Shown piece by piece: positions 34,047 through 42,907 of a DNA stretch of 63,013 bases (the first letter of the stretch is position 1; each line of letters starts with the position of its first letter). The notes under the pieces are model-generated. The model made no database searches and was not told the origin of the DNA. It worked only from the letters and a program-made list of their open reading frames with translations. Location: NCBI GenBank assembly GCA_022561775.1, contig JADFQO010000015.1, positions 1-63,013 of the forward strand. Reading direction: 5' to 3'. The position numbers and the translations under genes are program-made. This stretch comes from Myxococcales bacterium. Its GTDB lineage: Bacteria; Myxococcota_A; UBA9160; SMWR01.

Positions 34047-34874
34047 ATGTCTACCGTCACCGCCAAGGCAGCTCGCGAGCAACGCATCACGATTCCGTCC
34101 CTTCTGGTGCGCAAGAAGCGCGGAGAGCGCATCGCGATACTCACCGCCTACGACTTCACGTTCGCGAGCATTTTCGATGCGGCGGACATCGACGTCCTGC
34201 TCGTCGGCGATTCGCTAGGCAACGTCGTACAGGGTCAGGCTACGACGCTTCCCGTGACCCTCGACGAAATCGTCTACCACACGCGCCTGGTCGCTCGAGG
34301 AGCCCGTCGTGCGATGGTCGTCAGCGACATGCCATTTGGCAGTTACCAGATTTCCGCGGAAGACGCGGTTCGCAACGCGTGCCGCTGCGTGAAGGAAGGC
34401 GGCGCACACGCGGTGAAACTCGAGGGAGGTGAACACATCGCCGCGACCGTCGAGCGCATCGTCGCGGCCGAGATCCCGGTGATGGCCCATGTCGGTCTCA
34501 CCCCCCAGGCGATCCACCGGATGGGCGGGCACTGCGTTCAGGGCCGGGATCAGGCGGGTCGCAGCCGGGTGATCCGCGACGCGCAGGCCGTGGAAGCCGC
34601 CGGGGCATTTGCGGTGGTGCTCGAAGGTGTTCCCGAGGCGCTGGCGCGCGAGATCACGCAGCGGCTGACGATTCCGACCATCGGCATCGGCGCAGGCGTC
34701 CACTGCGACGGCCAGGTGCTCGTGATGCACGACATGCTCGGGCTCAGCGATTGGGCGCCCAGCTTCGCCAAGCAGTACGCGAACCTCGGCTCGCTCGCCT
34801 CCCAGGCCGCGCGAAATTTCGCCGAAGAGGTCGCAAACTCGAAATTCCCCGATGCCAGGCACTCGTACCAGTAA
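34047..34874 (+). CDS. panB: 3-methyl-2-oxobutanoate hydroxymethyltransferase
   Basis: First committed enzyme of pantothenate synthesis: transfers hydroxymethyl from methylene-THF to ketoisovalerate. 275 aa TIM barrel with ILTAYDFTFASIFDAADID, VGDSLGNVVQG, VVSDMPFGSYQ, VKLEGGEH, MAHVGLTPQ and IGIGAGVHCDGQVLV, all family landmarks. The ATG at 34047 follows CGGAGG. panC starts 5 bases after the stop; panD is not in the window. Confidence 0.95.
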   Translation: MSTVTAKAAREQRITIPSLLVRKKRGERIAILTAYDFTFASIFDAADIDVLLVGDSLGNVVQGQATTLPVTLDEIVYHTRLVARGARRAMVVSDMPFGSYQISAEDAVRNACRCVKEGGAHAVKLEGGEHIAATVERIVAAEIPVMAHVGLTPQAIHRMGGHCVQGRDQAGRSRVIRDAQAVEAAGAFAVVLEGVPEALAREITQRLTIPTIGIGAGVHCDGQVLVMHDMLGLSDWAPSFAKQYANLGSLASQAARNFAEEVANSKFPDARHSYQ

Positions 34875-34879
34875 CCGAA

Positions 34880-35773
34880 ATGCGTGTGATCGAAACGGTT
34901 GCGGAGCTTCAGGCGCTCGCGGATCGCGAACGCGCCGCGGGCGCGAAGATCGCGCTGGTGCCCACGATGGGCGCGATCCACGCCGGCCACCTGGCGCTCG
35001 TCTGCGAGGCGCGCAAGCGGGCCGACCGCGTCTGGGTTTCGATCTTCGTCAATCCGACCCAATTCGAAGATGCCGCGGAGCTGGGCAACTACCCACGCAC
35101 GCGTGAAGCCGACCTGCAGCGCTGTCGCGATGCGGGTGTCGACGCGGTCTTTGCACCCGAATGCGATGAGATGGCCCCGCCCGCGAGCCAGACCTGGATC
35201 GAGGTGGGGGAGGCCGCCCGGCCTCTCTGCGGTCGATCGCGTCCGGGCCATTTCCGCGCGGTCGCGACGATCGTCGCGAAGCTTCTGCTCGCCGCGAAAC
35301 CCCACCTCGCCGTCTTCGGAGAGAAGGACTATCAGCAGCTGACCGTGATCCGCAGCATGGTTCGCGACCTCGGATTCGACGTCGAGATCGTCGCTGTTCC
35401 AATCGTTCGCGAGACGGACGGTCTGGCGCTCTCGAGCCGCAACATCCACCTCCATCCCGAAGCGCGCCGGCAGGCGGTCGCGCTGGTTCGCGCCCTCGAC
35501 GCCGCAGAGGGTGCCGTGGCTTCTGGAGAACACGACTCGGCGCGACTCCTCCAGCTGGCCACCGCGGAGATCGACCAGGCGCCGCTCGCGAGGATCGATT
35601 ACGTCGAGCTGTGCGATGCGGACTCGCTGGGTCCCGTCGGGGAGAAGCTCGCGGATTCGGCGCTGCTCGCGCTGGCCGTTCGGTTCGATTCGCCCGATCG
35701 CGGCGCACGCGAGGCCGTTCGGTTGATCGACATTCGCGTGCTGGATCCGCGGCGCGCAACCTCACCTCGGTAG
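34880..35773 (+). CDS. panC: Pantothenate synthetase
   Basis: ATP-dependent ligase joining pantoate and beta-alanine, 297 aa. The HIGH-like nucleotide motif is in VPTMGAIHAGHLALV, with FVNPTQF, CGRSRPGHFRAVATIVAKL, FGEKDYQQL and the KMSKS-equivalent region GLALSSRNIHL. Five bases after panB; together they form the pantoate-to-pantothenate pair. Confidence 0.95.
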   Translation: MRVIETVAELQALADRERAAGAKIALVPTMGAIHAGHLALVCEARKRADRVWVSIFVNPTQFEDAAELGNYPRTREADLQRCRDAGVDAVFAPECDEMAPPASQTWIEVGEAARPLCGRSRPGHFRAVATIVAKLLLAAKPHLAVFGEKDYQQLTVIRSMVRDLGFDVEIVAVPIVRETDGLALSSRNIHLHPEARRQAVALVRALDAAEGAVASGEHDSARLLQLATAEIDQAPLARIDYVELCDADSLGPVGEKLADSALLALAVRFDSPDRGAREAVRLIDIRVLDPRRATSPR

Positions 35774-35863
35774 CGCAAAGCCCACGCGCGCAGCGCGTTG
35801 CCCCGGTCCCGGGCTCGCTGCGGGACGGCCGGGTACCATCCATTCCGGGAGCTTGGAGCAGCG

Positions 35864-36343
35864 ATGGACGACGGCGACAAGCAGCGAAAGGTCATCGCGA
35901 GAAATCGCAAGGCCCGCTACGAGTACGAGATTCTCGATACCTTCGAGGCGGGAATGGTTCTGCTGGGTCCCGAGGTGAAATCGCTGCGGGCCGGGAAGGC
36001 GAACCTCGGCGACGCCTACGCGGAGATTCGGCGGGGCGAGGTCTACCTGCTGAACGCCCACATTGGCGCCTACGAGCAGGCGGGACGGGCCAACTCGCTG
36101 CCGCTGCGGGAGCGCAAGCTGCTGCTCCACCAGTACGAGATTTCACGGCTCGCGGGCCGCGTCGCCGAGCGCGGTCTCACGCTGATCCCGCTGCAGCTCT
36201 ACTTCAAGGGCGGCCGTGCCAAGGTCGAACTCGCGCTCGCGCGCGGCAAGCGCCGTTACGACAAGCGCCAGGCGATCCGCGAACGCGAGAACGACCGGGA
36301 TCTCAAGCGCATCATGCGGGGGCGCGGTCGGTCCCGATCGTAG
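35864..36343 (+). CDS. smpB: SsrA-binding protein SmpB
   Basis: A 159-residue tmRNA partner that escorts tmRNA to stalled ribosomes. ARNRKARYEYEILDTFEAG, LLGPEVKSLRAGKANL and the basic C-terminal tail (KRRYDKRQAIRERENDRDL, then arginine-rich) are typical. The ATG at 35864 has GGAG 7-10 bases upstream. The ssrA gene itself follows 111 bases downstream, so both parts of the trans-translation system are adjacent. Confidence 0.95.
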   Translation: MDDGDKQRKVIARNRKARYEYEILDTFEAGMVLLGPEVKSLRAGKANLGDAYAEIRRGEVYLLNAHIGAYEQAGRANSLPLRERKLLLHQYEISRLAGRVAERGLTLIPLQLYFKGGRAKVELALARGKRRYDKRQAIRERENDRDLKRIMRGRGRSRS

Positions 36344-36454
36344 CTTCCGCCCGCCGCGGGGCGGACCCAGTTTGCCCGACGGTGCGACGAGCTTCCCGGC
36401 TCCCGCTCGGCCGGGGCTTGCCACACCCTCCGTCGTAACTACCCTCTCCCGATT

Positions 36455-36817
36455 GGGGGCGATCGGTTTCGACGGGTGGTCGAAGGCGAGCGCTGCGTGT
36501 CGACATCGTCACAGCTGTCGTTAAACAAGTGGCAATGTTGGTGATTACAATTGCCGACGATAACTACGCAATCGCTGCCTAGCTGAAACTGGGTTAGCGA
36601 CACCCGTCCGTGACGCCTTCTAGCGGGTCGCGGGTGTCATCAGAAGGCTGGCTTCCGGAACGCGGCTCCTACGAGCCGGAGGCGAGATCAACTGGAGCTG
36701 GGTTCGGGCTACCGCGACTCCGAGGTGGCACGGACCGAGATGATTCGGAGTCTACACACGTAGACGCGCTGGTTGGAAGCCGTTCGGACGCGGGTTCGAT
36801 TCCCGCCGCCTCCACCA
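36455..36817 (+). ncRNA. ssrA: Transfer-messenger RNA (tmRNA, one-piece)
   Basis: Rescues stalled ribosomes. The 5' end GGGGGCGATCGGTTTCGACG pairs with the 3' end GCCGCCTCC to form the acceptor stem, and the T-arm GGGTTCGATTCCC precedes an encoded CCA at 36815-36817. The tag reading frame runs from GCC at 36553 to TAG at 36580-36582 and gives Ala-Asp-Asp-Asn-Tyr-Ala-Ile-Ala-Ala, a degradation tag of the usual ...AxAA type. Total 363 bases. A short T-run (TTTTTA) directly after CCA may belong to the terminator. It is downstream of smpB and marks the border to accessory genes. Confidence 0.95.
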
Positions 36818-36860
36818 TTTTTACCTTGAACTGAGATTACCCATAACACGGGAGCGACCC

Positions 36861-38090
36861 ATGCCGGGCGAGACGATTGGTGGCGAGTTGCGCGCACGTA
36901 CCTTCTGGCCGATCGGTTTCCTGGCCGTGCTCTTAACCGCCAACGGGGCGAGCGCGGGAGGTCTGTTTCCCCGGAGTTTCCCGGCGGGCGATGCCCAATC
37001 CGCCACCGTGGCCGACCTCGACGGCGACAGCGTCCCCGACCTCATCACCGCCAATCGCTTCAGCAGCGACATGAGCGTGATGCGGGGCAACGGCGACGGC
37101 AGCTTCCAGGCCGCCGTCTCCTTCGCGGTGGGCGATGGCCCCGTCTCCGTCGCCGTGGCCGATCTCGACGGCGACACCGTCCCCGATCTCGTCATCGCCA
37201 ATCGCGACAGCGACGACGTGAGCGTACTCCTGGGCAACGGCGACGGCAGCTTCCGGGCCGCCGTCTCCTTCGCGGTGGGCGATGGCCCCTTCTCCGTTGC
37301 CGAAGCCGACCTCGACGGCGACAGCGTCCCCGACCTCGTCACCGCCAATTTCGACAGCGACGACATCAGCGTGCTGCTGGGCAACGGCGACGGCACCTTC
37401 CAGGCCGCCGTCTCGTTCGCGGCGGGCGATGCCCCCTTCTCCGTCGTCGTGGCCGATCTCGACGGCGACAGCGTCCCCGACCTCGTCACCGCCAATCGCG
37501 ACAGCGACGACGTGAGCGTGCTGCGGGGCAACGGCGATGGCAGCTTCCAAGCCGTCGTCTCGTTCGCGGCGGGCGATGGCCCCCGTTCCGTCGCCGTGGC
37601 GGACCTCGACGGCGACAGCGTCCCCGACCTCGTCACCGCCAATGATGGCAGCCGCGACGTGAGCGTGCTGCGGGGCAACGGCGACGGCAGCTTCCAGGCC
37701 GCCGCCTCCTTCGCGGCGGTCGGTCGGCCCCGTTCCGTCGCCGTGGTCGACCTCGACGGCGACAGCGTCCCCGACCTCGTCACCGCCCATTCCTTCAGCG
37801 ATGACGTGAGCGTGCTGCTGGGCAACGGCGACGGCAGTTTCCAGGCCGCCTTCTCCTTCGCGGCGGGCGATTCTCCCTTCTCCGTCGTCATGGCCGACCT
37901 CGACGGCGACACCGCCCCCGACCTCGTTACCGCCAACTGGATCAGCGACAACGTCACCGTTTACCTCAACCAACGCGTTCCGGCCGCTCGCCCCGAGATC
38001 GACATCAAGCCCGGCAGCGATCCCAACTCCATCAATCCGTCCCTCGAAGGAGATCTCCCGGGTGGCGATCCTTGGGACGGACAGCGTTGA
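36861..38090 (+). CDS. Secreted FG-GAP/VCBS repeat protein (frameshifted near the 3' end)
   Basis: A 409-residue predicted exported protein: signal peptide (about 1-33), then seven FG-GAP/VCBS-type repeats of 49 residues with the calcium-binding core DLDGDSVPDLVTAN and GNGDGSFQAAVSF, forming a likely beta-propeller. The C-terminus starts a conserved module (IDIKPGSDPNSINPSLEGDLP) but then leaves frame: one extra G in the GGG at 38060-38062 turns the expected PVAILGTDS into GGDPWDGQR and a stop. Likely a surface or adhesion protein. The first gene after ssrA. Confidence 0.85.
   Translation: MPGETIGGELRARTFWPIGFLAVLLTANGASAGGLFPRSFPAGDAQSATVADLDGDSVPDLITANRFSSDMSVMRGNGDGSFQAAVSFAVGDGPVSVAVADLDGDTVPDLVIANRDSDDVSVLLGNGDGSFRAAVSFAVGDGPFSVAEADLDGDSVPDLVTANFDSDDISVLLGNGDGTFQAAVSFAAGDAPFSVVVADLDGDSVPDLVTANRDSDDVSVLRGNGDGSFQAVVSFAAGDGPRSVAVADLDGDSVPDLVTANDGSRDVSVLRGNGDGSFQAAASFAAVGRPRSVAVVDLDGDSVPDLVTAHSFSDDVSVLLGNGDGSFQAAFSFAAGDSPFSVVMADLDGDTAPDLVTANWISDNVTVYLNQRVPAARPEIDIKPGSDPNSINPSLEGDLPGGDPWDGQR
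37011..37972 (+). repeat. Seven tandem 147-bp coding repeats (FG-GAP units)
   Basis: Units start at about 37011, 37158, 37305 and so on with a 147-base period and high identity, especially around the DLDGDSVPDL codons. The last unit is partial. The high similarity implies recent expansion or gene conversion. Confidence 0.85.
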
Positions 38091-38214
38091 CGTGACGGAC
38101 GTGGATGTGACGCCCCTGGCCTTCGGATCCAGCAATACGTCGTTCGACCACAGCCATGGGACGCACTTCGAGGACGTGAACGACGACGGCTACACCGATC
38201 TGATGGTGCACTGA
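38062..38214 (+). pseudogene. Out-of-frame 3' tail of the FG-GAP protein gene
   Basis: Read from 38062, one base on from the gene frame, the sequence continues the conserved module: VAILGTDSVDVTDVDVTPLA, then FDHSHGTHFEDVNDDGYTDL and MVH before a TGA. This directly supports a 1-base insertion rather than a natural end. The tail itself is shorter than the usual module, so the gene may also be truncated. A small hairpin (38212-38228) follows the stop. Confidence 0.75.
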
Positions 38215-38263
38215 CGCTTCGGGCGTCAAGGTGCCCAAAACCCGAGATTTGCACTTTGCGCCG

Positions 38264-38289
38264 ACCCCCCTTCGCGCCACGCGGGGGGT
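38264..38289 (+). terminator. Candidate terminator hairpin after the FG-GAP gene
   Basis: ACCCCCC (38264-38270) and GGGGGGT (38283-38289) form a 7-bp stem with a 12-base loop; only two T follow. Placed between the FG-GAP gene and the next gene, it could end transcription from the ssrA side. Confidence 0.45.
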
Positions 38290-38385
38290 TGCGTAAAGCT
38301 GCGCTCCGATTCAGCCGATAGCGCACTGACGTTCCGTTCCTCGCCACTCCCGATCTAGCGAGGCGTACGAGGAGTTAAGCGCCGC

Positions 38386-39117
38386 ATGCAGCAGCTCCTT
38401 CTACTGCTCTTCATCGCCGAGGTGTCCTACGTCCTCGTGGGCATGGACCTGCTTCGAAGAGCGGCAAAGACGCGTGGGTTGGCGGAGTTCATTCTGGGCC
38501 TGGCGTTCATCTTCAACGGCCTCTCGTACTTCTTCGCGGATCTGCCGAGTGTCACCCACAACGACGCGATCTTGAACGTGTTCAGCTACATCGGCCGCAT
38601 CTGCGCTGGCTTGTGCGCGCTGACGATCACCGTCTTCGTATGGCGGGTCTTTCGAGCGGGGGCCGGTTGGGCGAAATGGATCGTCTGGGCGGATGGCGGG
38701 CTGCTCCTGCTGGGCGTCACGGTCTCGGCGCTCGAGGGCGACTGGGAGGGCGTCTATCCACTGACCTACACGGGCTACTGGTTCGAGTGGCTCGGAGGCA
38801 TCGTGGCATTCATCTGGCTTGCGGTCGAATCGCTGCACGCCTATTCGCGATCCCGGCGGCAGGTGCGTATCGGACTCGGCGACCCACTCGTGACCAACCG
38901 CTATCTGCTGATCGGCCTCTACGGAACGCTCGCAGCCAGCACCTATCCCATCTTCCTGTGGATGTACATTGGGTACGAGCTCAACGGGACATGGTCCGAA
39001 CCGTTTAGCGTGATCAGCGGAATCGTCGAGATCGTCTCGTTGGCCGCGCTGTGGATCTCTTTTTCGGCGCCCGCCTTCTATCGACGCTGGGTCGGGTCCG
39101 CTCGAGCGACCGCCTAG
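38386..39117 (+). CDS. Seven-helix membrane protein, unknown function
   Basis: A 243-residue integral membrane protein with about seven hydrophobic segments (starting at LLLLLFIAEVSYVLVGMDLL, then ILGLAFIFNGLSYFF, ICAGLCALTITVFVW, WADGGLLLLGVTVSAL, WLGGIVAFIWLAV, YLLIGLYGTLAAS, VEIVSLAALWISF). No catalytic motif is recognised. ATG at 38386 with GAGGAG upstream. It faces a methyltransferase gene on the other strand. Confidence 0.7.
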   Translation: MQQLLLLLFIAEVSYVLVGMDLLRRAAKTRGLAEFILGLAFIFNGLSYFFADLPSVTHNDAILNVFSYIGRICAGLCALTITVFVWRVFRAGAGWAKWIVWADGGLLLLGVTVSALEGDWEGVYPLTYTGYWFEWLGGIVAFIWLAVESLHAYSRSRRQVRIGLGDPLVTNRYLLIGLYGTLAASTYPIFLWMYIGYELNGTWSEPFSVISGIVEIVSLAALWISFSAPAFYRRWVGSARATA

Positions 39118-39147
39118 GGTGTCGATGCCTTCGTGGCGGCTCGTCGG

Positions 39148-39918
39148 TCAGATCTTTCGCCCGACGATGGCCGCATCGCGTTGCCTGAAATAGAGCACAG
39201 AGTCCCTCGTGTAGGGAGCCAACCCGGTTCTCGTGCGGCCCTCGAGTTCTTGGTTCAGTGCGTGGAGGATCTCTTCTCGGTGCTTCTCCTGGGTGAGCGA
39301 GAAGTCCATCCACTCTAGGACCGACTCCTCGAGTTCTCGGCGTCTCGCGGAGATTACTTCCAACCCGGATCGTCGAAACAACGACTGAAGCTCCGCGAAA
39401 CCCAGGCAGCGGGTATGAGACGGATCGCACAGCCGTTCGTAGTAGTTGTACTCCTCCGCCATCGACTCTTCGGGCACCACGATGTCGACCACGATGACAT
39501 GGCCCGCTGTTCTGCAGACGCGGGCCATTTCCGATAGCACTGGTTCGGGGTCTTCGAAGTGGTGGAATGCATAGCGCGACGCGACGATGTCGAAGGCCTG
39601 CTCGTCGAACGGCAGTTTCTCGACGATTCCCTTTTGAAACGCAATGTTCTCGATGCCGCTTTGCCGAATGAACTGCTTCCCCCTCTCGAGCATCGCGTCG
39701 GTCGCGTCGAGGCCGATGACGTTCGACACGTGTGGAGCCAGTGCGCGGGCGAACTCTCCCGTTCCCGTGGCCACGTCGAGAGCCGCGGCGTCCGCCGACA
39801 GGGGCAATTCGGCCAGCATCCACACCAGCCCCGCTTCATCCGCGTAGGTGTCGCCCTGGCTCGAAAATCCCTTTGCTTGGCCTTCGAATGCCTGTCGATT
39901 TCTGTCCAGCGTATCCAT
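39148..39918 (-). CDS. Class I SAM-dependent methyltransferase
   Basis: A 256-residue UbiE/Methyltransf_11-type enzyme. The SAM site LDVATGTGEFARAL is followed by GLDATDAMLERGK, QAFDIVASRYAFHHFEDP and VCRTAGHVIVVDIVVPE. Substrate unknown; the broad family methylates quinones, lipids and small metabolites. ATG start with AGGAAACAG upstream. Stands alone on the minus strand. Confidence 0.87.
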   Translation of the reverse strand: MDTLDRNRQAFEGQAKGFSSQGDTYADEAGLVWMLAELPLSADAAALDVATGTGEFARALAPHVSNVIGLDATDAMLERGKQFIRQSGIENIAFQKGIVEKLPFDEQAFDIVASRYAFHHFEDPEPVLSEMARVCRTAGHVIVVDIVVPEESMAEEYNYYERLCDPSHTRCLGFAELQSLFRRSGLEVISARRRELEESVLEWMDFSLTQEKHREEILHALNQELEGRTRTGLAPYTRDSVLYFRQRDAAIVGRKI

Positions 39919-40066
39919 GCTGTTTCCTCAGGGCGACGCGCCTTCCAGCGATGCGGCCGCGGTGTCGTGTCGTGATCAGAGAATTGCAGCCGCGGAGGCC
40001 GCTCCGAGAAATTCCGGCTCCCCTTGCCCGGCCGGCTCGCAGGCGAGCCCGTAGCGGCAGTCCAGG

Positions 40067-41119
40067 TTAATACCGATCGATGACGGGGAACCCCAACGTG
40101 CCGTAGTCAGCCATCGCGTCCATCACCTCGCCGCATTCCTCCAGCGCCACGGTGCGGCTGATCAGCAGGCTGGGGGCGAGGCGCCCCTTCTCGATCATGT
40201 TGAGCATCGCGCCGTAGCGCGACGCCGGCATGCCCTGACTCGCCACCACGGTGAGTTCCTTGCCGAGCATCACGTCGATCGGAAACTCGATCAGGCCCTG
40301 CTCGTCGTGCCCGGTCTGCCCGATCTGGAGGTGGCGCCCGCGAATCCGCAGCGAGCCGAGCGCGTTCTGACAGGTTGCGCGGATCCCCAGTGCGTCGACG
40401 GCGACGTGAGCACCGCCCTTGGTGATCTCCTGGATGGCTGCGACAGGATCGGTGCTGGTGGCCAGCACGGTCTCGACCGCGCCCACGCGCTCGGCGAAAT
40501 CGAGCTTGGCGGGATCGATGTCGACGGCGATCACGTTGGCGCCGAGCGCGGTCGCGATCTGCACCACCGAGAGCCCGACCCCCCCACAGCCGTGCACCGC
40601 TACCCATTCGCCGGCGCTGACCCGTGCGCGATCGACCACGCCGTGAAATGCCGTCATGTAGCGGCAGCCCAGCGCCGCCCCCTCGAGGAAGGTCATTCGT
40701 TCCGGCATGGCGACCAGGTTCAGATCCGCCAACGGAACCTGCGACAGCCGCCCGAAGCCGCCCCAGTAACTGAAGCCCGGGGAGACGCCGTTCTCACATA
40801 CGTTGGTGTTGCCTACGAGGCATTGCTCGCAGGCCCCACAGCCCTGGCTAAAGGGGACGAGCACGCGGTCGCCGGCGGCGAAGCGCTCGACTTCGTGCCC
40901 GACTTCTTCGACCACCCCGCAGAATTCGTGCCCCAGCACGTGCGGAAATTCGAACTCCAGTCCGATCCAGGTCCAGTCGCCGACCCAGGCGTGCCAGTCG
41001 CTGCGGCAGATGCCGTTCGCCTCCACGCGTATGATCGCGCCATTCGCCTCGATTTTCGGATCCGGCAGGTCTCGGACGACGATCGGTTGTTTGACGCCTT
41101 CCATCGTTGCTGCGCGCAT
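40067..41119 (-). CDS. Zinc-dependent alcohol dehydrogenase (MDR family)
   Basis: A 350-residue medium-chain dehydrogenase. Catalytic zinc ligands are in GICRSDWHAWVG and VLGHEFCG; the structural zinc site is GCGACEQCLVGNTNVC; the nucleotide fold shows VHGCGGVGLSVVQIA and an acidic IAVDID end of strand 2, favouring NAD. The ATG at 41119 is chosen for its GGAGGAGG site; the frame extends upstream without coding signal. It faces a PhyH dioxygenase gene across 214 bases, and both may oxidise a shared lipid-like substrate, though that is conjecture. Confidence 0.9.
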   Translation of the reverse strand: MRAATMEGVKQPIVVRDLPDPKIEANGAIIRVEANGICRSDWHAWVGDWTWIGLEFEFPHVLGHEFCGVVEEVGHEVERFAAGDRVLVPFSQGCGACEQCLVGNTNVCENGVSPGFSYWGGFGRLSQVPLADLNLVAMPERMTFLEGAALGCRYMTAFHGVVDRARVSAGEWVAVHGCGGVGLSVVQIATALGANVIAVDIDPAKLDFAERVGAVETVLATSTDPVAAIQEITKGGAHVAVDALGIRATCQNALGSLRIRGRHLQIGQTGHDEQGLIEFPIDVMLGKELTVVASQGMPASRYGAMLNMIEKGRLAPSLLISRTVALEECGEVMDAMADYGTLGFPVIDRY

Positions 41120-41333
41120 GCCCGGTCCTCCTCCGCCCGCGGATGCCGATGCCGCAACCCGCGTGGCAATCGCGACTGGCATCGTACCACCCATTGCGAC
41201 AGCAGTGGTCCGGGAAATTCTCAGCGGTCTCGGGTCGTCGCCAATCCTCGCGGGGGGGCCTTCCCGGTGTCCCTTTTGGCGGCCGTCGCGAGGGATGTTG
41301 AAGCGCCCAGTCCGCTGGGCGTAGAATGGCGCT

Positions 41334-42113
41334 ATGACACCCGAACAGGTTCTCAGCCATGCATCCAGGGTGCTCACCCGGGAGCAGCGCGAGTTCTACT
41401 TCGAGAATGGCTGGCTGCTGCTCGAGAAGATCGTGCCGGACGCGTGGCTCGAGCGGCTGCGAGCCGCCGCCGCGGAGATCGCCGAGGGTACCCGCGCCAT
41501 GGTGCAGTCGAGTCCGGCGATCGAGTTGCTGCCCGACCACACTGCGGATCGGCCGCGCTTGTGGTTGGTGTCGTCGCCCGAAGACCTTCAGCCCGCCTTC
41601 TGGAAGTTCGCCTCGGAGTCGATCCTCACCGACATCGTGTGCGACCTGCTCGGTCCCGGCGTGCGCTACCGCTACGCGGCGCTGCCGGTCAAAAACGCGG
41701 GCCCGGTCGAGCCCTGGCATCAGGACCTGGCGTACGACCCGCACGACGGCACCGGCCTGCTCGCCGGAATCCACCTTTACGACTGCGGACCCAAGCAGGC
41801 GCGGCTCATGCTGATCCCGGGCAGCCATCGCGGCGAGCTCTTCAGCCACCGGAACGAGCACGACGAGTTCATCGGCGAACTCAATCAGCAGGAAATGCAG
41901 CGGGTCGACGTCGATGCCGCCATCGAGCTGCGCGCGCCCGCCGGTTCCATCGAGCTTCTCGACTACCGCACCCTACACCAGGACCGTTACGGTGCGGAAG
42001 AAGACGGTGGCCCGTTCCTGTACGTCACCTACGCCGCTGCCGACGCCATCCCCATCGGGCCGGTTCACTACCCGCCGGTGTTGTCGGACAAGCTGGGCAC
42101 GCGGCTGGGGTAA
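41334..42113 (+). CDS. Phytanoyl-CoA dioxygenase (PhyH) family oxygenase
   Basis: A 259-residue Fe(II)/2-oxoglutarate-dependent oxygenase. The HxD iron motif is in EPWHQDLAYDP, the distal His in YRTLHQDRYG, and a 2-oxoglutarate-binding Arg probably in the MLIPGSHRGEL region or the following strand. The N-terminus FYFENGWLLLEKIVPDAWL is the standard PhyH opening. Substrate unknown. ATG at 41334. Divergent from the alcohol dehydrogenase. Confidence 0.88.
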   Translation: MTPEQVLSHASRVLTREQREFYFENGWLLLEKIVPDAWLERLRAAAAEIAEGTRAMVQSSPAIELLPDHTADRPRLWLVSSPEDLQPAFWKFASESILTDIVCDLLGPGVRYRYAALPVKNAGPVEPWHQDLAYDPHDGTGLLAGIHLYDCGPKQARLMLIPGSHRGELFSHRNEHDEFIGELNQQEMQRVDVDAAIELRAPAGSIELLDYRTLHQDRYGAEEDGGPFLYVTYAAADAIPIGPVHYPPVLSDKLGTRLG

Positions 42114-42168
42114 GCGTCGCGCGCAAGCGGCTGGTCAGCCGCGGCTCGGGGAAAAGGGTACGGACCCT

Positions 42169-42819
42169 CTACGCGGGAACTCGCGCCCAGCGTACTTTGT
42201 TCCAAGCCACCACGCGCAAACCGTAGGCCAGCAGACCTGCCCAGTAATAGATGTAGTCGATCAGCTGGCGGTCGTCGTAGTAATACAATTCATACCAGTA
42301 CGTGGTCCACACCGTTGCCCAGAGGAAATAAATGCCGCTCTTGTGCAGTAGCTTCCATTGGCGCGGGCTGATTCGGCGGCGCCAGCGGCGGAATGAAGTC
42401 AGCGTCATGGCAAACAGGAACAGATAACCCGGCAGCTGTATTACCACGTCCTCCAACAGGTAGGCCTCTTCCAGGTAATAGGACCAGTAGCCGGCCACCA
42501 TCCAGACGATGAAAAACAGTTGCCAGGCCATGCCGGCCGCGAAACACAGGCCGATGTTGCGGCGATTGCGCAATGCCCAACGGCTAAATGTCCCGGGGAA
42601 CAGGATTTTGAGGGAAGACGCAGAGAACGCCAGGTAGAGCCAGGGCACCGAGCATCGGACCGAGAACTGGATCATGCTCGATATTTCCGTCGGGCGGGAG
42701 AGGTCTTTCGTAGTCATCATCGCCATAACCGCCAGGCTTAGCGGCACTGCAATCAGCGCCCACAGGTTCCAGCCGTTCAGGATTTTTTGATTGAAGAGTG
42801 TGTGATTCGTGTCGGCCAC
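42169..42819 (-). CDS. Ferric-reductase-like transmembrane protein
   Basis: A 216-residue membrane protein with about six helices (LWALIAVPLSLAVMAMM, GLCFAAGMAWQLFFIVWMV, DVVIQLPGYLFLFAMTL, KSGIYFLWATVWTTYW, YIYYWAGLLAYGLRVVAW). The sequence WKLLHKSGIYFLW resembles the His-containing helix of the ferric reductase/MsrQ group, so it may bind haem; only some of the expected histidines are obvious. GTG start at 42819. It lies 88 bases after the second DUF928 gene on the same strand and may be the last gene of that transcript. Confidence 0.65.
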   Translation of the reverse strand: MADTNHTLFNQKILNGWNLWALIAVPLSLAVMAMMTTKDLSRPTEISSMIQFSVRCSVPWLYLAFSASSLKILFPGTFSRWALRNRRNIGLCFAAGMAWQLFFIVWMVAGYWSYYLEEAYLLEDVVIQLPGYLFLFAMTLTSFRRWRRRISPRQWKLLHKSGIYFLWATVWTTYWYELYYYDDRQLIDYIYYWAGLLAYGLRVVAWNKVRWARVPA

Positions 42820-42907
42820 GCGCACAGTATGCACATCGACCGACTCATCGCATCGCAATACCACGGCAGATCCGCAACCGGCCAGTCGCGCGCTGGAAGC
42901 CTGGGGA

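Noticed and set aside
36418..36441. An ssrA promoter made of TTGCCA and TAACTA
   Set aside because: The spacer is only 12 bases, too short for a normal sigma70 promoter.
37011..37972. CRISPR-like array
   Set aside because: The repeats are contiguous 147-base coding units without unique spacers, and no cas genes are present.
36933..38135. Long minus-strand frame opposite the FG-GAP repeats
   Set aside because: It simply mirrors the 147-bp coding repeats and has no signal peptide or domain; the plus strand has the recognised FG-GAP motif.
40307..42226. Long plus-strand frame across the alcohol dehydrogenase gene
   Set aside because: Antisense to a clear zinc-dependent dehydrogenase; no motif in this frame.
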